Shown in pieces: positions 49,856-58,235 of a DNA stretch of 64,000 bases. The position numbers and the translations under genes are program-made. The notes below the pieces were generated by a model. It worked only from the letters and a program-made list of their open reading frames with translations. It searched no databases and was not told the DNA's origin. Source of the DNA: Shimia_B sp039815465 (GTDB lineage Bacteria; Pseudomonadota; Alphaproteobacteria; Rhodobacterales; Rhodobacteraceae); the NCBI GenBank assembly GCA_039815465.1, contig JBCBZG010000022.1, positions 1 to 64,000 on the forward strand, written 5' to 3'. The first letter of the stretch is position 1. Every line of letters begins with the position of its first letter.

Positions 49856-50844
49856 GTCACGGGCTCCGTTACTTGCGTTGCTACGGGGGCGCGCGCGCCG
49901 GGCGCGAGCGGGTAGTGGCAAGCGACGTCGCCCCCCGGCGGCGCATCGCGGCTGCATCTGTCCTGCGCCCAAGGGCAGCGCGTGTGGAACTCACACCCCG
50001 GCGGCCGCGCGAGCAGCGACGGCACCTCTGCGGGGAGCGTGATGCGGTCATGCGTCTTGTCGGGGTCAGGCTCCGGGTTCGCGGACAAAAGGGCGGCGGT
50101 GTAGGGGTGGCGCGGATTGGCGAACATCGTCTCCGTCTCCCCCATCTCGACGAAGCGGCCCAGATACATGACCGCTGTGCGGTCAGCCACGTGATGGACC
50201 ACATGCAGGTTGTGGGTGATGATCACCATGGCGAGCCCCAGCCGCTCGCGCAGGTCATTGAGCAGGTTCAACACCTCCCCCTGCACCGACACATCGAGCC
50301 CCGCGGTCGGCTCATCAGCGATGATCAGCGCGGGGTCGAGCGCGATCGCCCGCGCCACGCCCACCCGCCGCGCCTGGCCGCCCGACAGCTGATGCGGATA
50401 GCGGGCGGCAAAGTCCGCGGGCAGCCCCACCAGCGTCAAAAGCCGCGCGGCCTCGTCCCGCAGATTGCGCCCCTCCGTGCCGTGGATGCGGAAGGGTTCG
50501 GTGACCAGATCGCCCACCGTCATGCGAGGCGACAGCGATCCGACCGGGTCCTGAAACATCATCGACATGCGCTTGCGGATGGGCTTCATCTGCCGCTTGC
50601 CCAGCCCATCAATGCGCCCTCCGTCAAAGGTGATGGCGCCCTCAGATATCTCTTGCAGCCCGTTGATCGCGCGCGCGAGCGTGGTCTTACCCGATCCGCT
50701 TTCCCCCACGAGCGCGAATGTCTCCCCCCGTTGGACGGAGAAGCTGACGCCAGCAACGCCGAGGATCGCGCCGCGATTGAGCATCCCGCCCACGGGAAAG
50801 GCGACTTGGACGTCATCGACGGATAGGATTGGTGCCTCGCTCAT
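49852..50844 (-). CDS. oligopeptide-type ABC transporter ATP-binding protein (OppF/DppF-like)
   Basis: The 330-residue protein has Walker A GESGSGKTTLARAING, Q-loop MFQDPVGSLSPRMTVGD, signature LSGGQARRVGVARAIALDP, Walker B LIIADEPTAGLDVSVQGEVL and His-switch ITHNLHVVHHVAD. It has the extended Cys-containing C-terminal region (PGCEFHTRCPWAQDRCSRDA) typical of oligopeptide/dipeptide transporter ATPases, which may bind an Fe-S cluster. It pairs with the preceding ATPase gene to drive uptake. Start ATG 50844 overlaps the previous stop (ATGA). Confidence 0.92.
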   Translation of the reverse strand: MSEAPILSVDDVQVAFPVGGMLNRGAILGVAGVSFSVQRGETFALVGESGSGKTTLARAINGLQEISEGAITFDGGRIDGLGKRQMKPIRKRMSMMFQDPVGSLSPRMTVGDLVTEPFRIHGTEGRNLRDEAARLLTLVGLPADFAARYPHQLSGGQARRVGVARAIALDPALIIADEPTAGLDVSVQGEVLNLLNDLRERLGLAMVIITHNLHVVHHVADRTAVMYLGRFVEMGETETMFANPRHPYTAALLSANPEPDPDKTHDRITLPAEVPSLLARPPGCEFHTRCPWAQDRCSRDAPPGGDVACHYPLAPGARAPVATQVTEPVT

Positions 50845-51815
50845 GCTGGAACCTCCACCGCCGCCAGATTGCACCGCGCCGCGTGCCCGGCGCCTAACAT
50901 GACCTCCCCCTGGGGCCCGTCGCACCCGCCGTGGTGTTGCAGGCACCGCGCCGCAAAGACGCAGCCCGGCGGGCGCGCGCGCAGGTCGGGGATTTCGCCC
51001 GGGATCGTGGGCAGCACGCGGGTGCGTTCCGTCTGCCGCGCGGGGTCACATTCCAGCAGACGCCGCGTGTAGGGGTGAGCGGGCGCGTGAAAGACATCGC
51101 GCACACTGCCACGCTCCACCACCTCGCCCGCATACATCACAGCCACCTCGTCACAGAGCTCCGCGATGACGCCCAAATGGTGGGAGATAAACATGACCGA
51201 GCACCCGATGGACTGCTGCAAGTCCTTGAGAAGCTCGATGGTCGTGACTTCCAGCGTTGCATCAAGCGCGGTCGTGGGCTCGTCCGCGATCAGCAGCGCA
51301 GGCTCCATCATCAGCGCCATGGCGATGGCGATCCGCTGTTTCATCCCGCCGGAGAACTGGTGCGGGTAGCGGTGCAGCGCGCTACCCGCGTCAGGAATGC
51401 GCACGAGCTTTAGCATCTCCACCGCGCGCGCGGCCTTCTGCGCTTTGGAGACCCGGTCGCGGTACTGGATGTTGATCATCTGCTGACCCACCGACAGGAC
51501 CGGGTTCAGCGCGCCCATGGGGTCCTGAAACACCGTCGCAATCCGCGGCCCGCGCAGATCCTGCATTTGGGCGGCGGAAAGCTGGGGGAGGTCATGGACC
51601 CCCTCAAAGAGGATCTGCCCGCTCCGCACTTCGCCGTTGTCGGCCAAAAGCCCCAGGATCGCGTTGATCAGCGTCGACTTCCCGCAGCCGCTTTCGCCGA
51701 CGATCCCCACAATCTTGCGTTCGGGCACGTCAAAGGACACATCCTTGAGCGCATGAAGCGGCCCGTCCTCGGTGCTGAAATAGACGTTGAGGCCAGTGAT
51801 CGACAGCGTGCTCAT
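50841..51815 (-). CDS. oligopeptide-type ABC transporter ATP-binding protein (OppD/DppD-like)
   Basis: The 324-residue protein has Walker A GESGCGKSTLINAILGLL, Q-loop VFQDPMGALNPVLSVGQQ, signature FSGGMKQRIAIAMALMMEP, Walker B LLIADEPTTALDATLEV and His loop ISHHLGVIAELCDEVAVMYA. It ends in the Opp/Dpp Cys-rich extension (PGCVFAARCLQHHGGC). It forms the ATPase pair with the next gene. Its ATG meets the stop of the permease gene, so all members overlap. Confidence 0.92.
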   Translation of the reverse strand: MSTLSITGLNVYFSTEDGPLHALKDVSFDVPERKIVGIVGESGCGKSTLINAILGLLADNGEVRSGQILFEGVHDLPQLSAAQMQDLRGPRIATVFQDPMGALNPVLSVGQQMINIQYRDRVSKAQKAARAVEMLKLVRIPDAGSALHRYPHQFSGGMKQRIAIAMALMMEPALLIADEPTTALDATLEVTTIELLKDLQQSIGCSVMFISHHLGVIAELCDEVAVMYAGEVVERGSVRDVFHAPAHPYTRRLLECDPARQTERTRVLPTIPGEIPDLRARPPGCVFAARCLQHHGGCDGPQGEVMLGAGHAARCNLAAVEVPA

Positions 51816-52699
51816 CAGCGTCCTTTCAGGCGGGGGTCAAAGACGTCGCGCAGCGTTTCCCCCAAAAAGGTGAAGCCCAGCGTTGTCACGATGATCGGCA
51901 CCCCGCCCGCGATGGCGATCCAGGGCGTCTCGCGGATCTGCGCGAACCCGTCATTGAGGATCGAGCCCCAGCTTGGCGTGGGCGGGCGCACGCCCAGGCC
52001 CAGAAAGCTCATCCCCGCCTCGATGGCGATGACGACGGGGATGTCCATGGACGCCAGGATCACCAGCGGCCCGATCACATTGGGCATGATATGGACGCGC
52101 AGGATACGCGCGGTGGAGGCGCCCGCGCTTTGCGCGGCGGTCACAAACTCCGACGATTTGATGGCGATGGTCTGGGTGCGCACAATCCGCGCGTAGCCGG
52201 GCACGTTCACCAGCACGACGACGATCATCACCGCCGTCAGGGACGGCCCCACGATGGTCACAAGCGCGAGCGCGAGCATGACGGTTGGAAAGCTCTTCAT
52301 CGCGTCAAACAAGAGGATCATCAGGTTATCGAGCCACCGCGGCCCGTATCCCGCGATCAGGCCCAGCACGATCCCGATGGCCAGCGACACCGCCGTCGAC
52401 ACCAGCGCCACATAAAGCGCAATCCGCCCACCATGGAGCACCCGCGCAAAGAGGTCGCGCCCAAGCTGATCGGTGCCCAACAGGTGCTCCCCACTCGGCC
52501 CCTCGAACCGCACGCGCGGGTTGATGCGGGTGGGGTCCCATTGGCTGAGAAGGTCAGCAAAGACCGCTCCAAAGATCACCAGCAGCACGAGCGCCAGCCC
52601 CAAGACCCCCAAAGGTTCCCGCAAGAGGCGCTTGAGCGAGCGGATGAACTCCGACTGCGGCCGTGGGGCGGCGGGGGCGTTAGAAGTTGCTTCTGACAC
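51815..52699 (-). CDS. oligopeptide-type ABC transporter permease (OppC/DppC-like)
   Basis: The 294-residue permease has an N-terminal cytoplasmic segment and LFGAVFADLLSQWDPTRINP after the first helix. The DppC pattern GEHLLGTDQLGRDLFARVLH follows, with the EAA coupling loop VTAAQSAGASTARILRVHIMP near residue 200. The GTG start at 52699 is chosen because the frame has no ATG there; it overlaps the DppB-like gene by 20 bases. With that gene it forms the membrane channel for peptides or similar solutes. Confidence 0.9.
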   Translation of the reverse strand: MSEATSNAPAAPRPQSEFIRSLKRLLREPLGVLGLALVLLVIFGAVFADLLSQWDPTRINPRVRFEGPSGEHLLGTDQLGRDLFARVLHGGRIALYVALVSTAVSLAIGIVLGLIAGYGPRWLDNLMILLFDAMKSFPTVMLALALVTIVGPSLTAVMIVVVLVNVPGYARIVRTQTIAIKSSEFVTAAQSAGASTARILRVHIMPNVIGPLVILASMDIPVVIAIEAGMSFLGLGVRPPTPSWGSILNDGFAQIRETPWIAIAGGVPIIVTTLGFTFLGETLRDVFDPRLKGR

Positions 52700-53624
52700 G
52701 GGGGTCCAAGGCTCCGACAATGAGGTCCGCGAGGAGGTTGAGCAGCACAAAGATGACAGTGGTGACGAGCACCGCGCCCGTCACAACCGGGAAATTGCGG
52801 GTCAGGATTGCGTCATAGACGAGCTTGCCGACACCGGGGCGGGCAAACACGATCTCTGCAAAGACCGCCGATGACAGCATCTGCCCGATCCCCACGCCGA
52901 GCAGCGTGATGGTGGGCAAAATCGCGATGGTCAGCGCGTAGCGATAGGTGATCTGACGGTCCGGCAGCCCGAAGGCGCGCGCCGTGCGGATATGCGACGC
53001 CTCTAGCACTTCGAGCATGGAGGCCCGCACCATCCGCGCGATGTAGCCCACCCAGCCCAGACCCACGGCGAGCGAGGGCAAGATCAGGTGGATGAGCTGG
53101 TCGCCGATATCGCCCGGCTCCCCCGCGCCAATGGCGGGAAGCCACTTGAGCGTGACCGCAAAGATGAGCAGTGCATAGATCGCGATGACAAAGGACGGCA
53201 CCGCGATGACGGCCACTGACAAGACGCCGACAAGACGGTCCGCAAAGCTGCCGCGGTTGATCGCGGCCCAGCAGCCCAAAGGGATGCCCAACGCCACCGA
53301 CCAGGACACACCGCCGAAAATCAGCACCAGCGTGTAGGGCAACTGCTCGAAGACCACGTCGAGGACCGGACGCCCGGAGAGGACCTCCTCCCCCAAGTCG
53401 CCGGTCCAGGCGCCGATAAAGAAGTTCCAGAACTGCACCCAGATCGGCTGGTCGAGCCCCATCTTGATGCGCAGCGCCTCGCGCATGGCGTCTGTGGCCC
53501 GCGGCCCCAGCGCCACCGAGGCCGGGTCGCCCGGCACCAGGTAGATCATGCAAAAGAGCAAGAACATCGCCAAGGACACGATGGCGACGGCAAGCCCAAG
53601 CCGTTTGATGGCGTAATTCAGCAT
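52680..53624 (-). CDS. oligopeptide-type ABC transporter permease (OppB/DppB-like)
   Basis: The 314-residue permease starts MLNYAIKRLGLAVAIVSLAM, has the DppB mark FCMIYLVPGDPASVALGP in the first periplasmic loop, and the EAA loop IRTARAFGLPDRQITYRYAL near residue 215. It has six predicted helices and ends GALDPRVRSNF, like other DppB proteins. The gene follows the binding-protein gene by 75 bases, including a hairpin that could lower permease expression compared to the binding protein. Confidence 0.92.
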   Translation of the reverse strand: MLNYAIKRLGLAVAIVSLAMFLLFCMIYLVPGDPASVALGPRATDAMREALRIKMGLDQPIWVQFWNFFIGAWTGDLGEEVLSGRPVLDVVFEQLPYTLVLIFGGVSWSVALGIPLGCWAAINRGSFADRLVGVLSVAVIAVPSFVIAIYALLIFAVTLKWLPAIGAGEPGDIGDQLIHLILPSLAVGLGWVGYIARMVRASMLEVLEASHIRTARAFGLPDRQITYRYALTIAILPTITLLGVGIGQMLSSAVFAEIVFARPGVGKLVYDAILTRNFPVVTGAVLVTTVIFVLLNLLADLIVGALDPRVRSNF

Positions 53625-53644
53625 GGTGCGCCTCTTGGTAAATG

Positions 53645-53685
53645 GGCGGGCCCCAAAGAACTGGGAGAGCGAGTTGGGGCCCGCC
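53645..53685 (-). terminator. hairpin between binding-protein and permease genes (attenuator or mRNA stabiliser)
   Basis: GGCGGGCCCCAA (53645-53656) and TTGGGGCCCGCC (53674-53685) are perfect 12-bp inverted arms around a 17-base loop, with no T run. Such hairpins in ABC operons protect or partially terminate the upstream binding-protein message, giving more binding protein than permease. Confidence 0.65.
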
Positions 53686-53699
53686 AGGTCGGCCGCGTC

Positions 53700-55259
53700 T
53701 TAGGCCGAGGTAAACTGAGCGTAGAGCGACTCGCCGTTCGGCTTCAGGCCCGGCGCGATGTCATCCTTGTGGATCGCGCCCACGACCTCGTGGGTGAGAA
53801 AGACATAAGAGCCGCTCTCATCCATCAGCGCCTGCATGGCCTTGTAGATACGGTCGCGCTCTGCGGGGTCAGACGTTACCAGCCCCTCTTCGTGGAGCGC
53901 TTTATACTCCGCATTGTCGAACCGCTCCCAGTTCCAGACGCCCACCTGTTCCGGTGTGAACCAGACCGTGGCCCAGCTGGGATCGGGCTGCATGGAAAAG
54001 CGGCTGAGCACGAGCTGCAGGTTCATGAAGTAGTCGCCATCCTTGGACCCCAAGGACCAGAAGGTGCCGCTGTCGTTCTGCTTGATCTCGCAGGCGATGC
54101 CGACGTCGCCCAAATAGGCCTGGATAACCTGCGCGGCGGTGAGACGCTCCGACTGGTTGAGGATGTCGAGCGTCACGCTCAGCCCCTCTGCGCCAGCCTC
54201 TGCCAAAAGCGCGCGTGCTTTGTCGGGGTCGTAGTCATAGGTCACACCGTCCCGCGCGCCCGGCAGGCCCGGCGCCACGATGCCGTTGCCGACGGAGGCC
54301 GCCCCGAAATAGGCCGCGTCCACCACGACCTCCCGGTCGATGGCGTGCTGGATCGCACGGCGGATGCGCACGTCTTGCAGCGCCTCATTGTCCTGGTTGA
54401 TGCCCAACCACACATAGGCCAGCGACGGCTTTTCAACGACCGTGGCCCCGGCAGGCGGGTTTTCCTTAAGACGGGGCAGGGAGGACACAGAGGTCCACGT
54501 GTAGTCCAGATCGCCCGCCTCGAACCCACGCTCCGCGGTGGCGGGATCCTCGATGGGGATGATATGGATTTCTTCGAACCCGCCAGGCTCTCCCGGCCAG
54601 TCGGGGTTGCGCGTCAGCACGGTGCGCTGCTTTGGCACCCACTCGGTCAGCATGTAGCGCCCGAATTGCGCGACCGGGTCGGTGCCGATCTTGCCGCCCG
54701 CCTCTTCGACGGCTTTCTTTGACACGATGCAGCCCGCAGGCGTGGGCAGCGTTGTGGTCCAAAGCGGCACGAACGCGTTCTTCAACTTGATCGTCCCGGT
54801 ATACGTGCCCGTGACCTCCACGCTGTCGAGCGCCGCCCAGTCGCCCGCATAGGGGCTCTCATTGGCTGGGTCCGCGATCCGCTCGATCGAGAATTTGACA
54901 TCCTCGGCCGTGACCTCGCCATAGCCGCCGGAAAACATCATCCCCTCGATGAGGGTGAAGTTGATGGTCGTGTCATCCACCTGCTCGATGGACGAGACAG
55001 CCACCGGGCGCCAGCCCCATTCATCGCCTGCCACAGGCTCGATCAAGGGCGCATAGATCTCCCGGATGATGTCATCCTCGGGCAGCGCCAGGCGGAACGC
55101 CGGGTCCAGGATCTGAAGGTCGGAATAGGAGCGCACCGTGAGGATGCGGCCATCCTGGCTCACAGCCATGCTCGGGAACGCCATGCTGGCGGCCCCAAAG
55201 GCGCCTGCGCTGGCCAATAGGCTGCGACGGGACAAGCCGCCTGATTGCGTGGGTTTCAT
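53700..55259 (-). CDS. ABC transporter substrate-binding protein, peptide/nickel family (SBP_bac_5), Tat-exported
   Basis: The 519-residue protein has a twin-arginine signal (GLSRRSLLASAGAFGAASMA) and the SBP family 5 fold, with LQILDPAFRLALPEDDIIRE, YGEVTAEDVKFSIERIADPA and VRIRRAIQHAIDREVVVDAA signature segments. It catches an oligopeptide or a related compound in the periplasm. Export in folded form is unusual for this family in general but common in Rhodobacteraceae. Its ATG overlaps the regulator stop (ATGA), so the regulator is cotranscribed. Confidence 0.9.
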   Translation of the reverse strand: MKPTQSGGLSRRSLLASAGAFGAASMAFPSMAVSQDGRILTVRSYSDLQILDPAFRLALPEDDIIREIYAPLIEPVAGDEWGWRPVAVSSIEQVDDTTINFTLIEGMMFSGGYGEVTAEDVKFSIERIADPANESPYAGDWAALDSVEVTGTYTGTIKLKNAFVPLWTTTLPTPAGCIVSKKAVEEAGGKIGTDPVAQFGRYMLTEWVPKQRTVLTRNPDWPGEPGGFEEIHIIPIEDPATAERGFEAGDLDYTWTSVSSLPRLKENPPAGATVVEKPSLAYVWLGINQDNEALQDVRIRRAIQHAIDREVVVDAAYFGAASVGNGIVAPGLPGARDGVTYDYDPDKARALLAEAGAEGLSVTLDILNQSERLTAAQVIQAYLGDVGIACEIKQNDSGTFWSLGSKDGDYFMNLQLVLSRFSMQPDPSWATVWFTPEQVGVWNWERFDNAEYKALHEEGLVTSDPAERDRIYKAMQALMDESGSYVFLTHEVVGAIHKDDIAPGLKPNGESLYAQFTSA

Positions 55260-56011
55260 GGTCGTCTCCCTGGTTTGGTTTTGGGGGTGCCGGGCGCGTT
55301 GGCCGGGCGGGTGCGGTCAGCGTCAGGTTTCTGGCCCGTGGGACCGGTCCTGCTCGCGTCTTTGGACGTGTCGTAGATGACGTCCTTTGGGATGATGACG
55401 GGCGAGTTCGCCCATAGCAGCCGCGCCGGGCGGTCGCTGAGGTTGCGCGTGGAATGGAGCACATCGCCGGGAAAGCTAAAGCTGTCGCCCGCGCGCACGG
55501 TGATCACCTCGTCTTCCAGCCGCAGCGTCAGTTCGCCTTCGAGCACAAGCGCGTGCTGTTCCCCGTCGCGGACAAAAACCTCATCCGGGACAGCGTCGGA
55601 ATAGGGCGGGTAGTCAGAGATGCCCATGTGGAATGTCCCACCGAGCGAGGACGACAAAAGCGCGTCGGAATACCCAGCCTCTTCCACCGATTTGCCGTAG
55701 AGCACGTTCAAATTCCGGCGTTTGTCCTTGCGCACCACGTAGCAGCGTTCCAGCGGCCCTCGCCCAGAGCGGGACGCAAGGAGCCAATCCGTCGGCACCC
55801 CGAGCGCCGAGGCCACTTGCCCCAGCTTACCCAAGCTCGGGTTCACAGCGCCGCGCTCAATCGCGCTGAGATGTGACACCGACACCCCGCTCGCGGTCGC
55901 AAGCTCCACCAGCGTAAAGCGGCGCGCCTTGCGCAGCTCGCGGACCTCCGCCCCCAAGGCAGAAAGACCGAGGTCCGAGGCGTCGTCGAGATGTCTGTTG
56001 GTGTCGGCCAT
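55256..56011 (-). CDS. XRE-family regulator with C-terminal cupin domain
   Basis: The 251-residue protein has an N-terminal HTH (LGAEVRELRKARRFTLVELA, TASGVSVSHLSAIERGAVNP) at about residues 17-75. A cupin sensor domain follows at about 120-215 (GEQHALVLEGELTLRLEDEV, AGDSFSFPGDVLHSTRNLSD), the layout of PuuR-type regulators of amine and peptide catabolism. The C-terminus is Pro/Lys-rich. Start ATG 56011 is preferred over a codon 42 bases earlier. It is the first gene of a ten-gene operon and divergent from a third CocE-type gene. Confidence 0.85.
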   Translation of the reverse strand: MADTNRHLDDASDLGLSALGAEVRELRKARRFTLVELATASGVSVSHLSAIERGAVNPSLGKLGQVASALGVPTDWLLASRSGRGPLERCYVVRKDKRRNLNVLYGKSVEEAGYSDALLSSSLGGTFHMGISDYPPYSDAVPDEVFVRDGEQHALVLEGELTLRLEDEVITVRAGDSFSFPGDVLHSTRNLSDRPARLLWANSPVIIPKDVIYDTSKDASRTGPTGQKPDADRTRPANAPGTPKTKPGRRP

Positions 56012-56177
56012 GCGGGCCCCCGGTGTCGTAGCGTTAAGAAAGCGTACCCGCAAAATCGATTCGAGAAAGAAAAAATCTTAGAAATTCTTTTCTGCATGGA
56101 ATCACTGCGATTTTTTGTGGCGCTGGCGGCGCGAAGCTGCTCGGATACGGCAGGTGCGGTGGGAAAAGGCCAGGCGA

Positions 56178-58136
56178 ATGGAGGCGTCACACGATAAGGT
56201 CGAGGTGGTAGAGACGGAGCATCTCTGGATCCCTATGGCGGACGGAACGCGGCTCGCAGCGCGGATGTGGCAGCCCGTGGACGCCGCCCAACGACCCGGC
56301 CCCGCGCTCTTTGAATACATCCCCTACCGCAAAGCCGACATGGTCCGCGCCCGCGATGCGCGCAATCACCCGTTCTTTGCCGCCCACGGCTACACCTGCT
56401 TGCGGGTGGATATGCGCGGGTCCGGCGACAGTGACGGCGTCATGGCTGACATGTATGCCCCAGCGGAATTGGACGACGCGCGCCAGGTCATCGCCTGGAT
56501 CGCTGCGCAGCCCTGGTGCGACGGCGCGGTGGGGATGTTCGGGACCTCCTGGGGCGGCACGGCGGCGCTTCAGGCCAATGTCGGCGCGCCCGCAGCGCTT
56601 AAGGCAGTGATCGCCGTCTGCGCCACCCATGATCGCTATGCCGATGACATCCACCACATGGGCGGCTGCCTGTTGACGGACACGTTCGAATGGGGCGCGA
56701 CGTTGCCCGCGATCCTGGCCGCGCCGCCCACACCCGCCATCGGCCCCGATTGGGAAACACGCTGGCGCGCACGGCTCGCGCAGTTGACCTCCCCCGTGGA
56801 GCACTGGGTGCGGGAGGAGGCCCCAGCCCCCTACTGGCACCACGGCTCAGTGACCCACGCCGCAGAGCGCCTGTCGCGCCCGGTGCTGGCCATCGGTGGC
56901 TGGTCGGATCGCTACAGCAACTCCGTCATGGGGCTCACCGCCGCGCGCCCCGACCTTGTCACCGGGATCGTCGGGCCTTGGGGGCACCATTACCCCGACC
57001 AGGGGCACCCGAGGCCGGGCATGAGCTTCCAAGACGTGGCGCTTGGCTGGTGGGACCGCTGGCTGCGCGGCGATGATGCCGCCTGGGACCGCCCCGCGCT
57101 GACCACCTGGGTCCGGGCATTCGACGCCCCCGCCGATGCCATTGACACCCGCGCTGGGCAGTGGATGGAGGTCGCAGACCCTGCCAGCGCCACCCAGCCC
57201 CTAAATCTCTACGCCACCGACAAAGGGCTGGCGCCCGCCCCAGGCGCCTATACCGCGGCAGGGCTTCCAGCCGACCTCCTCGGCGCGGCGGCCGCAGGCG
57301 ACACAGGCTATTTCGGCCGCTTCGGTGGACTGCCACTAGACCAAGCCGCCAAAGACGCCGTCGCGCTAACCTACGACTCTGACCCGCTCGACACTGAGTT
57401 TACGGTCTACGGCAGCGCTACCGCGACGCTTGACTTTGGGCCGCAGGCGCGACGGGGCCAAGTCTTCCTACGGCTCTGCGATGTCGCGCCTGACGGGCGC
57501 TCCGCCCTGATCTGCCACACGCCTTACAACCTCGCGCTTACCAGAGGTGCCGGGCCACATAAGGTGGCGTTTCCGACCACCGCCTACCGCCTGCAACCGG
57601 GCCACCGTCTGCGTATCGCGTTGGCCGCCGGGGGTTGGCCGCTCATCTGGCCCGCCGCATCCGCCACACCGCTCAGGCTCACAGCGCTGAGCCTCACCCT
57701 GCCACACGCAACTGCGCTTTGCACCTTGGACCAGCCCCTGCCAGCCCCGCGCGACCTGCCCGCGGTCAAAACCTGGACCGTGCTTTCCAGCCCCGCGCTC
57801 ACACGCGTTGAAACCACCGCACCGGGGGGCACCGTCACAAGCGGGTGGGAGCAACCCTTGAGCGCGCTTCACCACACCGACACCGATCACGGCTTTGCCT
57901 TCACCACCCGGGCCGAGCACGCGATCACGCCTGGCGACCCCGAAAGCGCGCGCAGCACCTTCACCCACTGCGCCACCTACACCCGCCCCGAGGGCCGGGC
58001 GGAGATCCGCTCCACCCTCACCGCGCGCGCGAGCGCTGCCAGCTACGAGATCGACCACCGCCTCACTGTTCACTGGAACGGTGAGGAGATCGCCGCCCAC
58101 CACTGGACCCACAGCATTCCCCGTCAGTTCGGCTAA
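56178..58136 (+). CDS. CocE/NonD family hydrolase, copy 3
   Basis: The 652-residue protein starts MEASHDKVEVVETEHLWIPM and follows the same plan as copies 1 and 2: FEYIPYRKADMVRARDARNH, VDMRGSGDSDGVMADMYAPA, nucleophile Ser in GMFGTSWGGTAALQAN near residue 124, and a C-terminal jelly roll (about 380-560). It is encoded divergently from the XRE-cupin regulator, so the regulator may control both sides. The three copies in one locus suggest several related substrates or steps in one pathway. ATG 56178 is chosen over in-frame starts upstream that lack similarity. Confidence 0.87.
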   Translation: MEASHDKVEVVETEHLWIPMADGTRLAARMWQPVDAAQRPGPALFEYIPYRKADMVRARDARNHPFFAAHGYTCLRVDMRGSGDSDGVMADMYAPAELDDARQVIAWIAAQPWCDGAVGMFGTSWGGTAALQANVGAPAALKAVIAVCATHDRYADDIHHMGGCLLTDTFEWGATLPAILAAPPTPAIGPDWETRWRARLAQLTSPVEHWVREEAPAPYWHHGSVTHAAERLSRPVLAIGGWSDRYSNSVMGLTAARPDLVTGIVGPWGHHYPDQGHPRPGMSFQDVALGWWDRWLRGDDAAWDRPALTTWVRAFDAPADAIDTRAGQWMEVADPASATQPLNLYATDKGLAPAPGAYTAAGLPADLLGAAAAGDTGYFGRFGGLPLDQAAKDAVALTYDSDPLDTEFTVYGSATATLDFGPQARRGQVFLRLCDVAPDGRSALICHTPYNLALTRGAGPHKVAFPTTAYRLQPGHRLRIALAAGGWPLIWPAASATPLRLTALSLTLPHATALCTLDQPLPAPRDLPAVKTWTVLSSPALTRVETTAPGGTVTSGWEQPLSALHHTDTDHGFAFTTRAEHAITPGDPESARSTFTHCATYTRPEGRAEIRSTLTARASAASYEIDHRLTVHWNGEEIAAHHWTHSIPRQFG

Positions 58137-58170
58137 GCCTGCGCGAAGAGAGCGGCGACTGCCCTTGATA

Positions 58171-58189
58171 TATGTTATTTTATAACATA
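58171..58189. promoter_or_regulatory. Zur-box-like palindrome
   Basis: TATGTTAT (58171-58178) and ATAACATA (58182-58189) are perfect arms around TTT. TGTTAT...ATAACA is the core of alphaproteobacterial Zur (zinc uptake regulator) sites. It is 46 bases upstream of a COG0523 GTPase gene, a common Zur target. Confidence 0.75.
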
Positions 58190-58235
58190 CCAAGTTGCGG
58201 CATTCGCCCCAGCCGCCCCAAATAGGAAAAGCCAG

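Noticed and set aside
47843..49915. Plus-strand frame of 690 codons opposite a CocE/NonD gene
   Set aside because: Same reason: the minus strand encodes a complete hydrolase with catalytic motifs. The plus-strand product is arginine- and glycine-rich without a fold.
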